Shown: positions 48,401 to 60,323 of the stretch, one piece after another | How the letters are laid out: every line of letters begins with the position of its first letter | Numbering within the stretch: the first letter of the stretch is position 1 | Notes under the pieces: generated by a model | Database searches by the model: none | Told to the model about the DNA's origin: nothing | The model's input: the letters and a program-made list of their open reading frames with translations, nothing else | Position numbers and translations under genes: made by a program | Source of the DNA: Phalacrocorax aristotelis | Taxonomy: Eukaryota > Chordata > Aves > Suliformes > Phalacrocoracidae | DNA: 64,000 nucleotides | Reading direction: 5' to 3' | Assembly (NCBI RefSeq): GCF_949628215.1 | Contig: NC_134277.1 | Span: 121,312,963 to 121,376,962, forward strand

Positions 48401-49718
48401 AGCTGAACAGGAAAGAAAGTCTTGCAGATGGAAGGCACAGATACAGCTACAGAAGAGATATAAAAAATAATTTATTTGATTTATAACCTCTTCCTATTTC
48501 TTTGTCTTCTTGTAGCTTGAGAAATGCTTGGCTGAGTGAAGTTCTTTATTTTGGAGAAATACTTGTTTTGTTTTAATAAATCAGGGCTTTCCCATTTCCT
48601 CCATATATCAGGGAAGTGAAGTATTCCTATTACTTTTCTTCCATATACAGCCAGATGATGGAGTCTCTACTTGTCTGAGTGTTATGACTAAAGTCAACAG
48701 TATTACCCATGAAAAAGTTGCTTTTTGAGATGAGCCCAAAGACCGGTTCTCTTCTGTAGCCAAGTAGGTGTGCACTCAGTGTCACACGGCATAAAACAGG
48801 AGAGGCTGGGATCGCTGCTTTCAGCCAAAGCTGAAGAGGCCAGGGGGAGGTATTGACTGGGGTAATAACACTAATCATCTCATGTGTGATTAGGTGTTAA
48901 CCTCTGTGCTTGCTCCTTCTGCTGCCAGACATTAATGATACCTAGCCCCTGGAGCTCCACTTTTCTGTTTCTGTCTCTGTTTTCACAAAAGGAAATATAA
49001 AATGCTGTGCACTTCAGCTGACCTTAACTTTGTGAGATATTGAATGTATCCTTGCGCTGTTCACCCCATCCTGTCGTAATCTTAATGTAATTTGTAAGAA
49101 AAAATAGAGCCGCCTTTCCACTACCTACCTGTACCACACACCTGGCACTAGCATTGGATGGGGAATACTCTAACCACATCTCAGAGCAGATATAACTATC
49201 CAGTCTTTTCCCCTGTGTCTCCATCAAAAGCAATCTCTTCATAAAATTAAATCCACTTTGTTCAGTCACTAAGCCAACTGCTCTCCAAAGCCAAACAGAT
49301 GACCGACATCTTAGTGGTGTTCACTTTCTTCTACAGTTTCAGAGTCAAAGTTCAGATTACTTTTCTCTTAAGTACTGTATGATTGTAATGGATGTAAGGT
49401 TGGTCAGAAGACTGGATAAGTAGATCTACAGCAGCACTTACCACCTGCCTCAGCCAGACTTGACTTTCAAGGCTACAGTAAGCACAAAGGTCAGGATGAA
49501 GGAAGGGAAGCAGAAGACTGAAGAGGCAGAGGCAGGGTTGAAGGCTAGCCCCAAGGTACCACCCCCAGGCTGCAGAATGGTTTGGGGTGGAGGTTTGCTG
49601 TGGGGATATGAGGAGAGACATGAAAAGACAAAGATGAGATCTGGGGTCCAAAAACGCCAGCACCTTTAAAGTCCTTTTCGCTCATGTCCACACAGCTCTC
49701 TCTGCCAGCCTCTGTTGT

Positions 49719-50446
49719 CAGGGTTAGAGCCCAGGCTTCTGCAGGATTTTGAGTAACCTGTGGAGCTAACTGCAGGCTTCTGCTCAGAAGGGATGGCTTG
49801 TTCCTCCTTCGTAGGGCCCCCATGGCCACCTTGTCCCAACCCCTGCTCCACGAGGTTAGGAGAAACTGAAGCCTGAGCTCTGGGCTCTTTCCGGCCAACC
49901 TCATGTTACTACTTCTTCCCAGTCAGCTTTGCCCCGAGAAGCTGGGTTCAGCTATGCATCCCCTGCCAAAACCCATCCCAGCCCTCCCAGAGCACTCTAG
50001 GGTTAGGATTAGCTGTGCCCCAGACAATAAGTTCCTCAGTGGAGAACACTTTTGGCAGCCCTCAGCTTCCTTTGGTAGGTGCCTGCCAGCCCTACCTCGA
50101 CTATCACTCTGCTCCTCCTCTTGTTCTCTTACCCTAACCTGAATTCTAACCCTAATTGACACAGTCCCTGCCTAGCTCCCTCCACAGGGGTAGGTAGCTC
50201 TGTGCTTTCTTCTGCCTGAACCTGAAATCTAAAACCCTAGCCCTAACCCTAGAGTGTCCCTTCAGCCAGGTGCCTAGCCATGGACCAGACTGCCTCACAG
50301 GAGAATTGATTTTGCATCTACCTGTTTCTGTCCCTAAATTAAAACTTTTCTCATTCCCTATACTTATCCTTAGGCAAGCTTCCCAGCTGTTTACCATCTG
50401 AAATTTTCAGAAGGGTAGAAACGGTAAAAATTAAACTTAGGGTAAG
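49719..50446. repeat. Cluster of degenerate telomere-like motifs
   Basis: Short CCCTAA/TTAGGG-type runs recur within about 730 bases: cagggttagag (about 49719), ctagggttaggattag (49998), accctaacct ... ctaaccctaatt (50131-50156), aaaccctagccctaaccc (50232-50249) and cttagggtaag (50436). The left ones are in TTAGGG orientation, the middle ones in CCCTAA orientation. Spacer DNA is C/T-rich and not obviously tandem. No gene seen here. Confidence 0.5.
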
Positions 50447-51427
50447 AACAAGGCTTCATACTGACCCGACACTGCAGATCCTCTGGACTTGTCCCTAGCC
50501 CAATACTCTGCATAACCGAGTGGAAATCCCTCTGCAGAGGTCTCTGGAGATCTCAAACGTCTCTTGGTACACTTACCTGGTCTCCAAAACCAAACAGCTG
50601 GTAATAGAAAAAGGAGAAACCAACCAGTGAATGAATAAGCAGCATCTCGTTGCAGCTTGCTTGATTTTACAGCATTTCTTCTACTCTGAAGTCAAGGATT
50701 CTGGGAATAGAAGAGGAGGAGGTAAAATGCTAGAACAGAGTGTACATAGCAATAATAAATTGCGTTCTTTTATGATGCTATTATCAGACCTGCAAAACAG
50801 TGCTCTAGAGATGCTGCAGGTCAGTTCCTTAGCTGCTGCAACCTAAGTGAGTCCTGTACCCAGCAGAGCTGTACAGACCGGGGCGAGCTGCCCACCTGGC
50901 CTGCCCTTCTCGCACACAGTTGGCTCGGTGCTGTTCTGCACGGCAGCAGCCAGCACAAATTACACAAGTGAAAAAGCAATCGTTGGTAGTATTTCTTTTC
51001 ACACATGGAATTGGATCAAGATTTAGTTTTAGATGGACTCAGTCCACAAATACCAGTGAAAAAAACCCAGTGCCATATATCACCAGGCTGATAAATGCTT
51101 TTGCACTGTGCACACCAGTAATACATAAAAAAGCCCAATCCTTCAATTTTATACAGACCTGAGTAGCTTTTTTTTTTTTGCCTGAGTCAAGGTAACATAA
51201 TTGTACAAAGACATTTGTGAAGATCCTTAGGACCGAGCCTTTTAGTAGAAGAAACTGTGCCATAATGAAATATTATGGTATATTAGCTTTTTGGTTCTGT
51301 ACACCGCTATATCGCAAGAGCTCAGAACTAATTGATTAGTATCGACTACACACTTTAATACCAAATTGCAAAATTAGATTATTAAAAATTACGTTATCTC
51401 TTGTGATATAAGCTGTTAGACAAAAAT

Positions 51428-52480
51428 CACAGACACATAAGGTTGGAAGAAACATAAAGGCCCTATCTCCTTTGGGAAAGAATCAACTCTGCGTAGCATA
51501 TTCCTGAAAGAGGTTTGTCTGTTGTGTTCTTCTAAAACTTTGACAAGGGGAATTCTTTAAGAAACTCCTCAAATGCTGAGATATACTGAGAAAATTATGG
51601 TCTAACATATATCTCTCTTTCTGCAAATCAATTCTCATCTTACTTTTTGTTGGCATGGAGGAGACTTGTTTTTCTCTGCAAGTCTTTCATACAGGTGAAG
51701 AATGCTACCAGGTCATCACACAGTTTCCTTTTTTTCTAGGTTAGATAAATTTCATCATGCCTTTTCAGCTTCTCTAGTCATTCTTCCTTTATTTTTTTCT
51801 TACAGTATTCCAAACTGGGCACACAACCCTAGTAATTAGTGCTGAGTAGCACAGAGTAATTATCCTTATATTCACCAGAATTACATTTGTTCACCTTATG
51901 GGACAGCAAGTTGCGGGGGTGAATATTTTTCAGCAGCATTATACCGTTGACTCATCCTCAGTTCATGATTGACTGTAGGACCCAGAGCCTTCCCTCCAGC
52001 ACTGCCGCCTAGCCAGCTATTCTCCACTTTGCACCTCTGTATTTGACTTCTCCCCTCTAAGAGAAGTCCTTTGCATTCTTTATTGGATTTGATCTTATTG
52101 ATTTCAGAGCATTTCACCAGTGTAGCAAGATTATTTTAAATTCTAATCCTGTTCACCAAAGTGCTTACAGACCCTTCCATCTTGATGCCATCCACAAATT
52201 TTACTCTCTATATAAAACATTACTCTCATCCAAGTCATTAATGAGAGCATTGAGGTAAAACTGACCCCACGCAGACCCTTGTGGGACCTCACTTACAACA
52301 TTCCCCTGGTTTGACAGTGAATCATTGATAATTACACTGGACAAGTGGTATTTGAACCACTTGTGCACCTACCAGACTGCAGAGTGATTTTAGCCTGGCC
52401 TCACTTTTTTTTTTTTTTTTTAGTTCAGTACGTAACATCATCATGTGGGACTACATCAAAAGCTTTTAAAAAGCCTTACT
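51428..52480 (-). mobile_element. Old CR1/L3-like LINE, 3' part
   Basis: In + orientation it begins atcacagacacataaggttgg (3' end; key part aaggttgg) and continues through the order expected of the reverse complement of ancient CR1: attccaaactgggcacaca, atcttgatgccatccaca, ctcatccaagtcattaatg, acccttgtgggacctcac, gactacatcaaaagctttt. Many gaps and substitutions; all frames broken. A poly-T run (about 52408-52424) interrupts it. It probably continues at 53040-53330. Confidence 0.6.
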
Positions 52481-53039
52481 CACATCTGAGGCTTACCATA
52501 TACCAGCTAGGTCAGGGATGCCCAAGGCACACAACTTATAGACTCCAAGTTAGTTCACGTAGCCCATACCGAACTGCCAGGCACCTGCCTTACCTACATA
52601 GGCAGCAAGGTACCTTGTCCTAACAACACAGCAGCAGGGCTTCAGCTGACCACCTTCCCCCCAACGCGGTCAGAGGGTTGGGAAGGATTCACCTGTATGC
52701 CCTTGCCCAGTAAATCTGGCACCCACAGAAAGGGATGGACTTCTGCCGACATGAAGTGTTTTGTGGGTATAAAGTTTCCGTAACAGAAGGGGAAAGCAAG
52801 GCGCCTCCTGCATGCCTCCCAGAGACACCATGTCACCAGCAGCAACACTAGCTATGGCACTAGGCTGTCCTAAAGAAGAGATTAGATCCATTTAACAGGA
52901 TTTGTTCTTCAAAAGTCTTTGTTTGCCTGACTGTATTCTACACGTTTAGGAACAAACTGTATTTGTTTTAAAATATTTCTCAGTGACAGTCCTAGCCTGA
53001 CTCCCCTGAAAGTCCCTGTTTTCTTCATTTTCTCCTTTT

Positions 53040-53330
53040 TAATGACAGGTACTATGTTTATCCACTGGGATTTTTCTTCCAGCAGCTGTCAAAGATTATT
53101 GTTAGTGCTTCTAAGGCTGCTCCAGTGCTTTAAATTTGTCAGCGTAGAGCTCAGCAGTCCTGGCTGATTTCAATGTATCTACATTTCTTAAACATTTAAA
53201 ATGTATTGTGTCCTTGATTTTGGTCTTTCCTATATCCCTGTTAAAATGAAGCATGCTAAGTTTCTGGGTACCAGCGCCTTGTTTGTGACTGAAAACTACT
53301 GAATATGTCAGTCTTCGTGTCACCTGCTTT
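53040..53330 (-). mobile_element. Old CR1/L3-like LINE, 5' continuation
   Basis: Matches the part of ORF2 before the palm domain of ancient CR1: tccagcagctgtcaaaga, ttattgttagtgcttcta, cagcagtcctggctgattt, caatgtatctacatttc. The minus-strand frame 53111-53323 keeps SARTAELYADKFKALEQP-type residues. About 550 unmatched bases separate it from 51428-52480, probably through later insertion or decay. Confidence 0.5.
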
Positions 53331-56300
53331 TCTTCTTATTCCCCACTAAGAAGCAGACCTTCCTTCCGCCTTCCTGTTTCTAACATCCTTTCAAGCCTGC
53401 CATTACAATTTGTCCCTTATGATTCATTTTGCGCCCTTCTGCATCCTCCCTATTCAGGCACCCTTTGTCCCTGTATCCCTTTCTGTACAGTTGCTTTTGT
53501 GTGATCCCTGTATTGTTTACTTTACAAGGTGAACCTGGCAGTGCAGTAGGGTATTTCTATGGTGCCAGGGCTCATTGCAGTCACAAGGACAGAAGGAAGG
53601 CTGTGCAGTCACACAGCAGCTCCCTGTCACGAAACGTAGCATATACACAACTGAAAAAGCAGCTTTGGCTTCCTTAGAGCCAACAGTAGATTAATTCATG
53701 GACATGTTATCCTCTCAAGATAATACAGCCTCACATTCATGTCCTGCATGTGCCCGCCTGTGTTTGAAGTGCAGGCTGCCGTTGTTTCAAGTGTCTGCTC
53801 CCATAAAGAACCTCCCTTGTAACTATTTTAGATGGTGGGTACAGATACACCTAGTTACTGTAAGGACAGCTCCCTTTTTTCCTTTGCAGATCTTAAAGCG
53901 TTTACAAGGGACCACACCCTTTCCTTCTGCAGGTGGAGGAACAGAAAGGAAAGGGCTGTGCCAAGGGCAATACTCAGCTCAGGCTGGGTTAGAAGGTGAA
54001 ACCGGGTTGCCAAATCCCCATCTCACATTCTTGCAGCAGCATCACATTATCTCCACAGATGAACCACTGACTTCCCTCCATATGTGTAGAGGTCTTGATG
54101 ATACACATGTTTAACTTCACTTTCCTTTTTAAAATACTGCATGCTATTTAGCTGTTTGGCACAGACAGCAGCAATGTGCTAATGAAATTAAAGTCTCTGT
54201 AAAGCCCTGTATTGCTCCAAAGTATCATTACAACATCCAGCTTCCAAACTCCTTAAAGCTAAAGCTTTCGCAATTGCAAGGTGTAGAGCACAACAGCACA
54301 GTAATACACCATACACTACATTAATGCAAATAACAGTCATAAACATGCATATATCAGCTGACAACAATTGTGCAGCACAACCTTTTTGCTCTCTCAAAAG
54401 ATGACTGCCAATGCTAGAGCATATTATTTATTGAAGATAACACCTAAAAGGGAATTAAGTCTTTTACTGTTGTAACTGGCGACCTGTGCAGTTTCATCCT
54501 CTCAGACAACCTGAAATCTGATTGTTTGAAAGAGTATCGTCTGGCGAAAAATCACTCTGCTTCCTCATGGCCTCCCATGGTATGTATTTGTCTGTTTTTC
54601 TCTCTAAAACAGTTGTGCTCCTCTCAGATTCCCATCAAGCCCACCATTTTCTTTGGTAGACAGGCTGGAGTCCTTCGGCGAGGATGGGAGCCCATTGGAG
54701 CTCAGCTGGGAAGCAGACACACAACGGCAGCGTTCAGCTGAGGGAAGGCAGACGTCTCTCCTGGTTCCACCAATTACGAGTAATGGCTAGTAACACTTGC
54801 TGCGAGAAAGGTTTTAAACTCCTCTTGGAGTAGAAAAAGTGATACTCTCAGAAAGTGCTTTAGAAGTGTCAGATGTGAACAGTCCCCTCATTTTGCAACC
54901 AAATAAATCTCTGTTGCAATGTATTTCTGGTACAGCGCAACCTCTCTGGGACTGCCATAGTATTCTGAATAAAACTCACGCAGCTACCACAAAGCTACTA
55001 ATTTAGTAACAGACTTAATCACAATTCTCACTTCCAGGTCATTAAGAAAGCCCAGAGTTATGCATGTAATCTGGTGCTAAACAGGCAATGCCGTTTCCTT
55101 CTTCTAAGGAGGGAACAAAAATTATTAATGAAGAAGTTACAATAACACAGTGTACAAAGTGTTTTGTAGTTCCCTGCCAGCACATAACCCACTAAAATCT
55201 TTTATTTCTATATGGCAGAAATCCTATCTCTTTCTATGACATCTCAGTGTTAAGTGCTGCATTTTTCCAGAGTGAGGTATGGACTTTATTCTCTATCCTG
55301 TAATGAGTCAAGCAAGCCACCAATGTACTCTATCAGTATTGTTACTGTTATTATCTGTGTCCTGGTATTTCTGACAAGTTAAAGAACATAGTAATGATGA
55401 TATATCCAAAAGTCCAGTTTGGATAATGTACTCAAATGGAACAAATTCAGTTTATTATTTTATTTCACAGGCACTTAATCATACAAAATGATGCCTAGTA
55501 GGCACAGTGATAGATGAACTCGGGAAAGATTAGACTTGTTAACAGTGACATTGAGATCAGCACTGTCTAATGTGATTCCTGCTCTCCTCACACTCTCTTA
55601 GATGTAGGAGGTGTGATCTTCTCTCATTCTTCGGCAATGGGGGGGATGTCAAATTAGGAACCTCAGAAGCTGATGCCAAATGGTGGGAGGGCTGCTTGGT
55701 CAAAATGTGTCGTTATCATGTCTGTCATCTTCATTGTTGGAGAGCCATTTATGTTACCCAAGAGGAAATTGGCTATGTATAGAAAACTTGAGAGGACTGT
55801 TATAGAGCTCAGTTTTTAATGTTCTTAAATGTAAAATGTAGGAAAGCCAGTAAAGGATTTGTAAACTGCTTCATGAATTGCTGGCTGGAAAGAAGAACTG
55901 GTCAATGTGTGATAGGACAGCTTGATTAGAAGGTGCAACAGTAAGAAGGGTCAGGAGTGTAGGAACTACTTTGTACTTCACACAAAACCACAGCTGGCCA
56001 CACCTGAGATGTTTCCCTTGTGCTGGAAGGGAACAAGACAAGCCACACAGTATAGGTGCAAATTAGACTCCTGTTTTTTTTATGGATGAGACACCTTAAA
56101 AACTGAAGCTGAAAGGTAACAGGGCAGCTAAGGAAGAGCCTGTTGTTAAGTTTGCCCTAGTAGAATTACATTTTAAGTTTAAATGACTCCCGGTCATTCT
56201 TGGTTTTAAGCTTTGTAATTAGGAGTTTGACCTTATGCCTCGCTGGAACAAATCTTTAATTTGATTAAAGTTTGCACTTGACTAGTGTTGATGACAAGTC

Positions 56301-58650
56301 CAGATGAAGCTAACAAACTTCAGAGTATTTTCTATCTTGTGAGATAATCCAAATACATCCATATAAAGGGGCATGAAGAGGCAGCTTCTGGGTGCTCCCC
56401 AAGACTTGTGTAAAGGATCTGCAAACGGAGTGTGTTGCTTTGCAGGTACAAGAATTAATGAGGGGATAAGAGTTTTCAGCAGAAAGATTGCAGAAAGATT
56501 GCAGAAAGAAGCCTGCGCCGGCAGACACAAGCCAATGCCTCTCCTGCACAGAACAGATGATGCCTAAGACATATCTCACAGTCGCAGGCAACACTCAGGC
56601 TGCCCTGTAACAACTCTGCATTTGAAAAGCCAGGTTTTCACTGAACAGAAACTTCCACTTTTGGTTTGTCTTCATTTAGTTTTCATCCATTTCAAGCAAA
56701 CCCAACACACATTATTTTCCTGCAAACTGGACATTCGAGGAAAACTTCACGTACTTAGAATGCACTGATGTATCGTGTACCCTAAACAAAATAACCTTCC
56801 TGATGTGGCAGCAGCTCCACCAGGCAGGCACGCTCATCTGTCCCAAAACTGCTAACAACACCTAGAGCAGCATTAAGCCCTGAGGTCCTGTTCCTGCAGT
56901 GCTCTGCCAGGATTCAAAGCACTTTTCTTAGAAATTCTGCCACCTTCTATGTGATGGTAGTTTGCTGAGAAGCAGACTGCTAACTCTAGTCTCAATCCCC
57001 CTTGAAAAAATTACCTCTCCTGCCATTCAAGGACTGTAACAGTCAGATCTGGGACCCATAGAAAGGGCAGTCCTTTGGCTACTTAGCCTTGAATGGGCAT
57101 GTTCTAGAGAACGAAGGATTATGTTTTCTCATGGTGAAAATGGCTGTAAGTGCAAACAATTTAGTGCTGTGTTAAAACAGCGATGGATTTAGTCCATATT
57201 TTCAAGAAATGAAGCAACACTCCCTGACAAAGCCTCAGAAGCTATAATTATAGCAGCCCTCCTGGTTAGCAGCCCTGAGAGCTACGAACATCCTCAGCCC
57301 CATTAACATCGTAACTGATCCCTACTGAGCACCAAGGTCTCCTGGTACATTCTCTTGTGAGCTGGAAACAGAGGTTTTAAGGACAGGTTCTCCTGTGGTC
57401 TGATCTCCTTCATGTGTCACTCTTCCCTTTCACTAAGGTTGCTGTCACTTAAATCTCCCTCTTGAAACACAAGCCTTCCCCTACCTCGTCCTTACAGCAA
57501 CAGAATCCCTTGTTGCATGCTCGCTCATTTCATGTTCTGTGATGCTGCCTTTTCCCTGTGCTTTTCTACTATACTCCAGTAATGACAATCACCTTCCACC
57601 TGCAGACACACCGACTTCCCCTGCTGGCTCTCCATCACCTACCACACCTCATTTCAAGCTCCCATTTCAACCTCCATGTCCTCCACGACCTCACACCTTA
57701 CTTCAGCTGTTGTGTCACCTCTTATGCACTCCATCCCTCTCACGTTCCCCGTGTGCCAGAGGGTACCATCGGGCCATTCTCTGTGGAATCTCCTATGTCT
57801 GAATTGTGTTCTTATCCTCTTCTCACCTCTTTTTCCCTCTGCTTCTGCAGTGCGAGGAAGCCAGTAACTGCAAAATGGTGTAACAGGGCATCAGTACAGC
57901 ATTGTCTGTGCAATGCCTTTCTCCTGTGCTCAAACCCTCAGACTGATTTTTTAATAAGGATTATTAGATTCTTAAATATTTGCATGCAGTTGGGTAGTGT
58001 AATGCCCCAGCTCTCTAAGAAGGCACATTTAAGCCTCCATCATGATCAAACCTCCCCCCTTTTCACTTTTCTGCTCCTTTCCTCCCGTCAGAGCTAGGGT
58101 CTCCTTGCATTGGTTTCAGATTAGTTAAAGGATCAGTCCTGACACAGGACCAATGTAGCAGCACCTAAAACCCTTCAGCCCTCCTGACACCATGTGATGA
58201 ACACAATCCAGACCCTTAAGCATTATCCGAGCTCAAGGTTAAGGAATGTAGTTAAAAAGCTATACATACTGTTAGTTGTTTTAATAAGTAGATCAGAAAA
58301 TCCGTGAAAGCTGAAAAGAGACCCACCCAACTTCCAGATTTTGTTGTTTTAAAGACTGTACATTTCATTTCTAATGCAGATAGCTGTGCCTTATTTTCAG
58401 GTCATACATGATGGATGAAAGGAAACATGAGGCTCCCTCAGAAAGGTGGTGAATTTTCTTCTCAGGTACCTGTGCGTTAAGCCTACGTGGTTAATCCCTG
58501 CAGTTTACCTGACCAGAGCTGGGAAGTAAGTGGGTCACAGAACTTTAGCATTAGAGATAATTCAGTTCCTTTGCCAAACCTAAACGTGTTTGTTTTCAGA
58601 ACGGCAGAACGAGCAGAAGCTGTTGTTCATCGCTTTCCATAGCGGGGCTA
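53331..58650. other. Non-coding interval left of the CpG island
   Basis: No transposon recognised. An 11-base unit (gcagaaagatt) is repeated about two and a half times at 56479-56508. The 179-codon plus-strand frame at 57558-58097 lies in C/T-rich sequence with few stops by composition and shows no family resemblance; I treat it as chance. Confidence 0.3.
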
Positions 58651-59370
58651 CCTACCGTGGCACGGAGGGATCCTTGCCCGCCCCCACGCCAGCCCCCGCT
58701 CCTCAGCGGCGAGCCGTGTTAAAGCCGAGCATGTGCACAGCCGCTCACACCTGCAGAATCCCAATCCAGCGGAAAAGGCTTTAAGCGTGGCTTAAATAAC
58801 ATGTTCTTTCCCTAATACGTCACTGCGCTGTATGTGACGGTGGGAAAGTTGCGGTCCGCTTCGCGTCCTGCAGCTCGGGCACCGGCCGGCGGGGACCGGG
58901 CGCGGAGGGCTCCCTGCTGCGTAGGGAAACACGCCACGGCAGCGCACCGCCCGTGTTTGGGGTGCTTCCACCCGGCGGCTGCCCAGCCCGAGGGCACCCG
59001 CGGCTGCCGCACGGCCGGTGCGGTCGTGACGGTGGTCGCAATCGCACCCCCCCCCCCCCCCCGGAACAGTGCGTTTCACAGTGTGCCGGTTTTACACCGT
59101 CAGAGGTTTAGAACGTGCCGGACCCGGGAGGCGCCGCGTCGCGTCACGCCCCGCCCCTCCCCTCCCCTCCCCTCCCTGAGAGAAGGGGATGACATCATCC
59201 CTCCCTCCCGCCCGCCCCACCGCCCCCCCAGCACCGTCGGCTGCCCCGGGAGGGTGGGGGGGTCGCGCCCGCACCCCCCTCACCGACCCGCGCCCTGGGG
59301 AGGGTGTGGGGGGGCTGCCGCCCCGCGGCCCCGTCCCGCCGCCTGGCCTCGCCCCTACCTCACACCCCAC

Positions 59371-59377
59371 TACGTCA
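59371..59377. promoter_or_regulatory. CRE-like site
   Basis: tacgtca is a CREB/ATF-type site within the island. Similar sites at 58816 (tacgtca) and 59190 (tgacatca) suggest cAMP- or ATF-responsive control, an inference from motif content alone. Confidence 0.5.
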
Positions 59378-59491
59378 TCCCTCCCGCCGCTCCCCCCCCC
59401 CCCGCGCGCGCGGCGGTGCTGGCGGGGAACCGTCCCCCGAGGGGAGCGCCGGGACCGGGCAACGGCTTCGCGGCGACTTCAGCCACGGCAG

Positions 59492-59503
59492 TGCGCAGGC
59501 GCA
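59492..59503. promoter_or_regulatory. NRF1-type site
   Basis: tgcgcaggcgca is one mismatch from the NRF1 palindrome. It lies 30 bases from a perfect copy and about 100-120 bases before the ATG at 59608, a normal distance for a promoter element. Confidence 0.6.
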
Positions 59504-59533
59504 GAAGAGCCGCGCCGGCGCGGTGGGGCTGCC

Positions 59534-59543
59534 GCGCATGCGC
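59534..59543. promoter_or_regulatory. NRF1 site, perfect palindrome
   Basis: gcgcatgcgc is the exact palindromic core recognised by nuclear respiratory factor 1. Together with the neighbouring variant at 59492-59503 it marks the probable core promoter. Confidence 0.65.
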
Positions 59544-59607
59544 AGTGTGCGTGTGGGCGGGCGCGGCGGGCGGGCGGCGGGGCAGCTCCTGCGCTGACAC
59601 CTGCAGC

Positions 59608-59791
59608 ATGTGCCAGGAGCTGCAGCGGCAGCGGCCGCCTCTGCCTCTGCGCGGCGCGGCCGCCCCGCTCCGGCGCCGTGCGCGGAGGCGGTGGCGGAGG
59701 AGCAACAACTCCCGCTCCCGGCGTCCCTCCCGCTTGGCACCGTGTGCCGGCGGGTGCACGGTGACCTTACGGAGCGTGCATTACCTCACAG
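59608..59791 (+). CDS. Candidate first exon of a gene extending to the right
   Basis: An ATG (59608) after cacctgcagc opens a frame, MCQELQRQRPPLPLRGAA..., rich in Arg and Pro, which stays open to a strong splice donor cctcacag|gtaaatatc (GT at 59792-59793). It is downstream of the NRF1 sites at a sensible distance. The exon itself is more credible than the translation: in GC-rich sequence open frames are cheap, and the region may be 5' UTR. I do not recognise the peptide. The gene body lies beyond the window. Confidence 0.35.
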
Positions 59792-60139
59792 GTAAATATC
59801 AGCTGATCCGCCCCGGCGGCGGGAGCAGGCGGCGGTGGCAGCGGCGGCGGGAGCCCACAGAGCTTTTTCCTGAGGTAGCGATCCCGGGTGCGTGGTGCCG
59901 GGCGGGGGGGTCCGCCTGTTGCCGTTTACCTGTGAGGGGCAGCGGGCGGGGCGGGGGGCTCCCGGGGTTGCCCCCCTCAGGGCTGGAGGTGGGGGGCGGT
60001 ATCGGGGGGGGGGGGGGGGGCTCCGAGCTCCACCTTCCCGCCTCCCTACCCCCCTCCCCGAGGCCATCCCCGTTGGGGTCGCACCTTGCTCCCGCTTGCC
60101 CTCAGGGTGGGCTGGTGCTGCCTGCTGAGCCGCTCCCTG

Positions 60140-60172
60140 CCCTGGCAGGTGTGTGTGAGTGTGTGTGAGTGT
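60140..60172 (+). repeat. Short GT-rich microsatellite
   Basis: Repeats of gtgtgtgagt at the right edge of the CpG island; low-complexity, likely length-variable. Confidence 0.6.
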
Positions 60173-60187
60173 GCACAGGCATGCGGG

Positions 60188-60323
60188 ATGGCCGGGCTAT
60201 CTCCCAGTGACCCACCCAGCCGCTCCATGCAGCAAGTCCTCAGGTTACTTGACATGAAGAAGGGACCGGGTGGGCTGCTGGCTGTCTCTGTTCGGCTGCT
60301 GTCACATCTTACGGATGGTCGAG
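60188..60323 (+). CDS. Candidate alternative first exon
   Basis: An ATG with G at -3 and +4 opens MAGLSPSDPPSRSMQQV, LRLLDMKKGPGGLL, AVSVRLLSHLTDGR, then a donor ggtcgag|gtaaaagg (GT at 60324-60325). It lies at the edge of the CpG island, past the strong donor at 59792, so it would need its own start or be a second exon. An upstream tgccctggcag (ending 60149) could act as acceptor. No family recognised. Confidence 0.2.

Larger units (their letters stand above)
42812..49700. other. Long non-coding interval; imperfect palindrome and micro-exon-like segment
   Basis: No young transposon after the LTR. Noted inside: an exon-like 24-base segment (43747-43770), a 28-base near-palindrome (45448-45475), a poly-A run at about 46387-46401, and a 164-codon plus-strand frame at 46829-47323 without recognisable domains or splice context. 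Confidence 0.3.
58660..60130. promoter_or_regulatory. CpG island promoter
   Basis: About 1.4 kb of very high GC and CpG content against AT-leaning flanks. Motifs include a CCAAT box (58761), ACGTCA CRE-like sites (58816-58822, 59371-59377), TGACATCA (59190-59197), CGTCA next to a GC box (59142-59158), repeats of cctcccctcc, and two NRF1-type sites (59492-59503, 59534-59543). CRE plus NRF1 composition is typical of TATA-less housekeeping or neuronal promoters, often bidirectional. Several poly-C/G runs (about 59047-59062, 59393-59402, 60005-60019) may be imprecise in length. Large open frames in the island reflect composition only. Confidence 0.85.

Noticed and set aside
57558..58097. 179-codon plus-strand frame
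   Set aside because: It lies in a C/T-rich stretch where stops are rare on this strand; no splice signals, no Kozak support, no recognisable motif.
58834..60168. 444-codon plus-strand open frame across the CpG island, with overlapping long frames on both strands
   Set aside because: GC-rich composition removes stop codons in all frames; the translation is low-complexity Pro/Arg/Gly and crosses a strong splice donor at 59792. Only the short part 59608-59791 is kept as a candidate exon.
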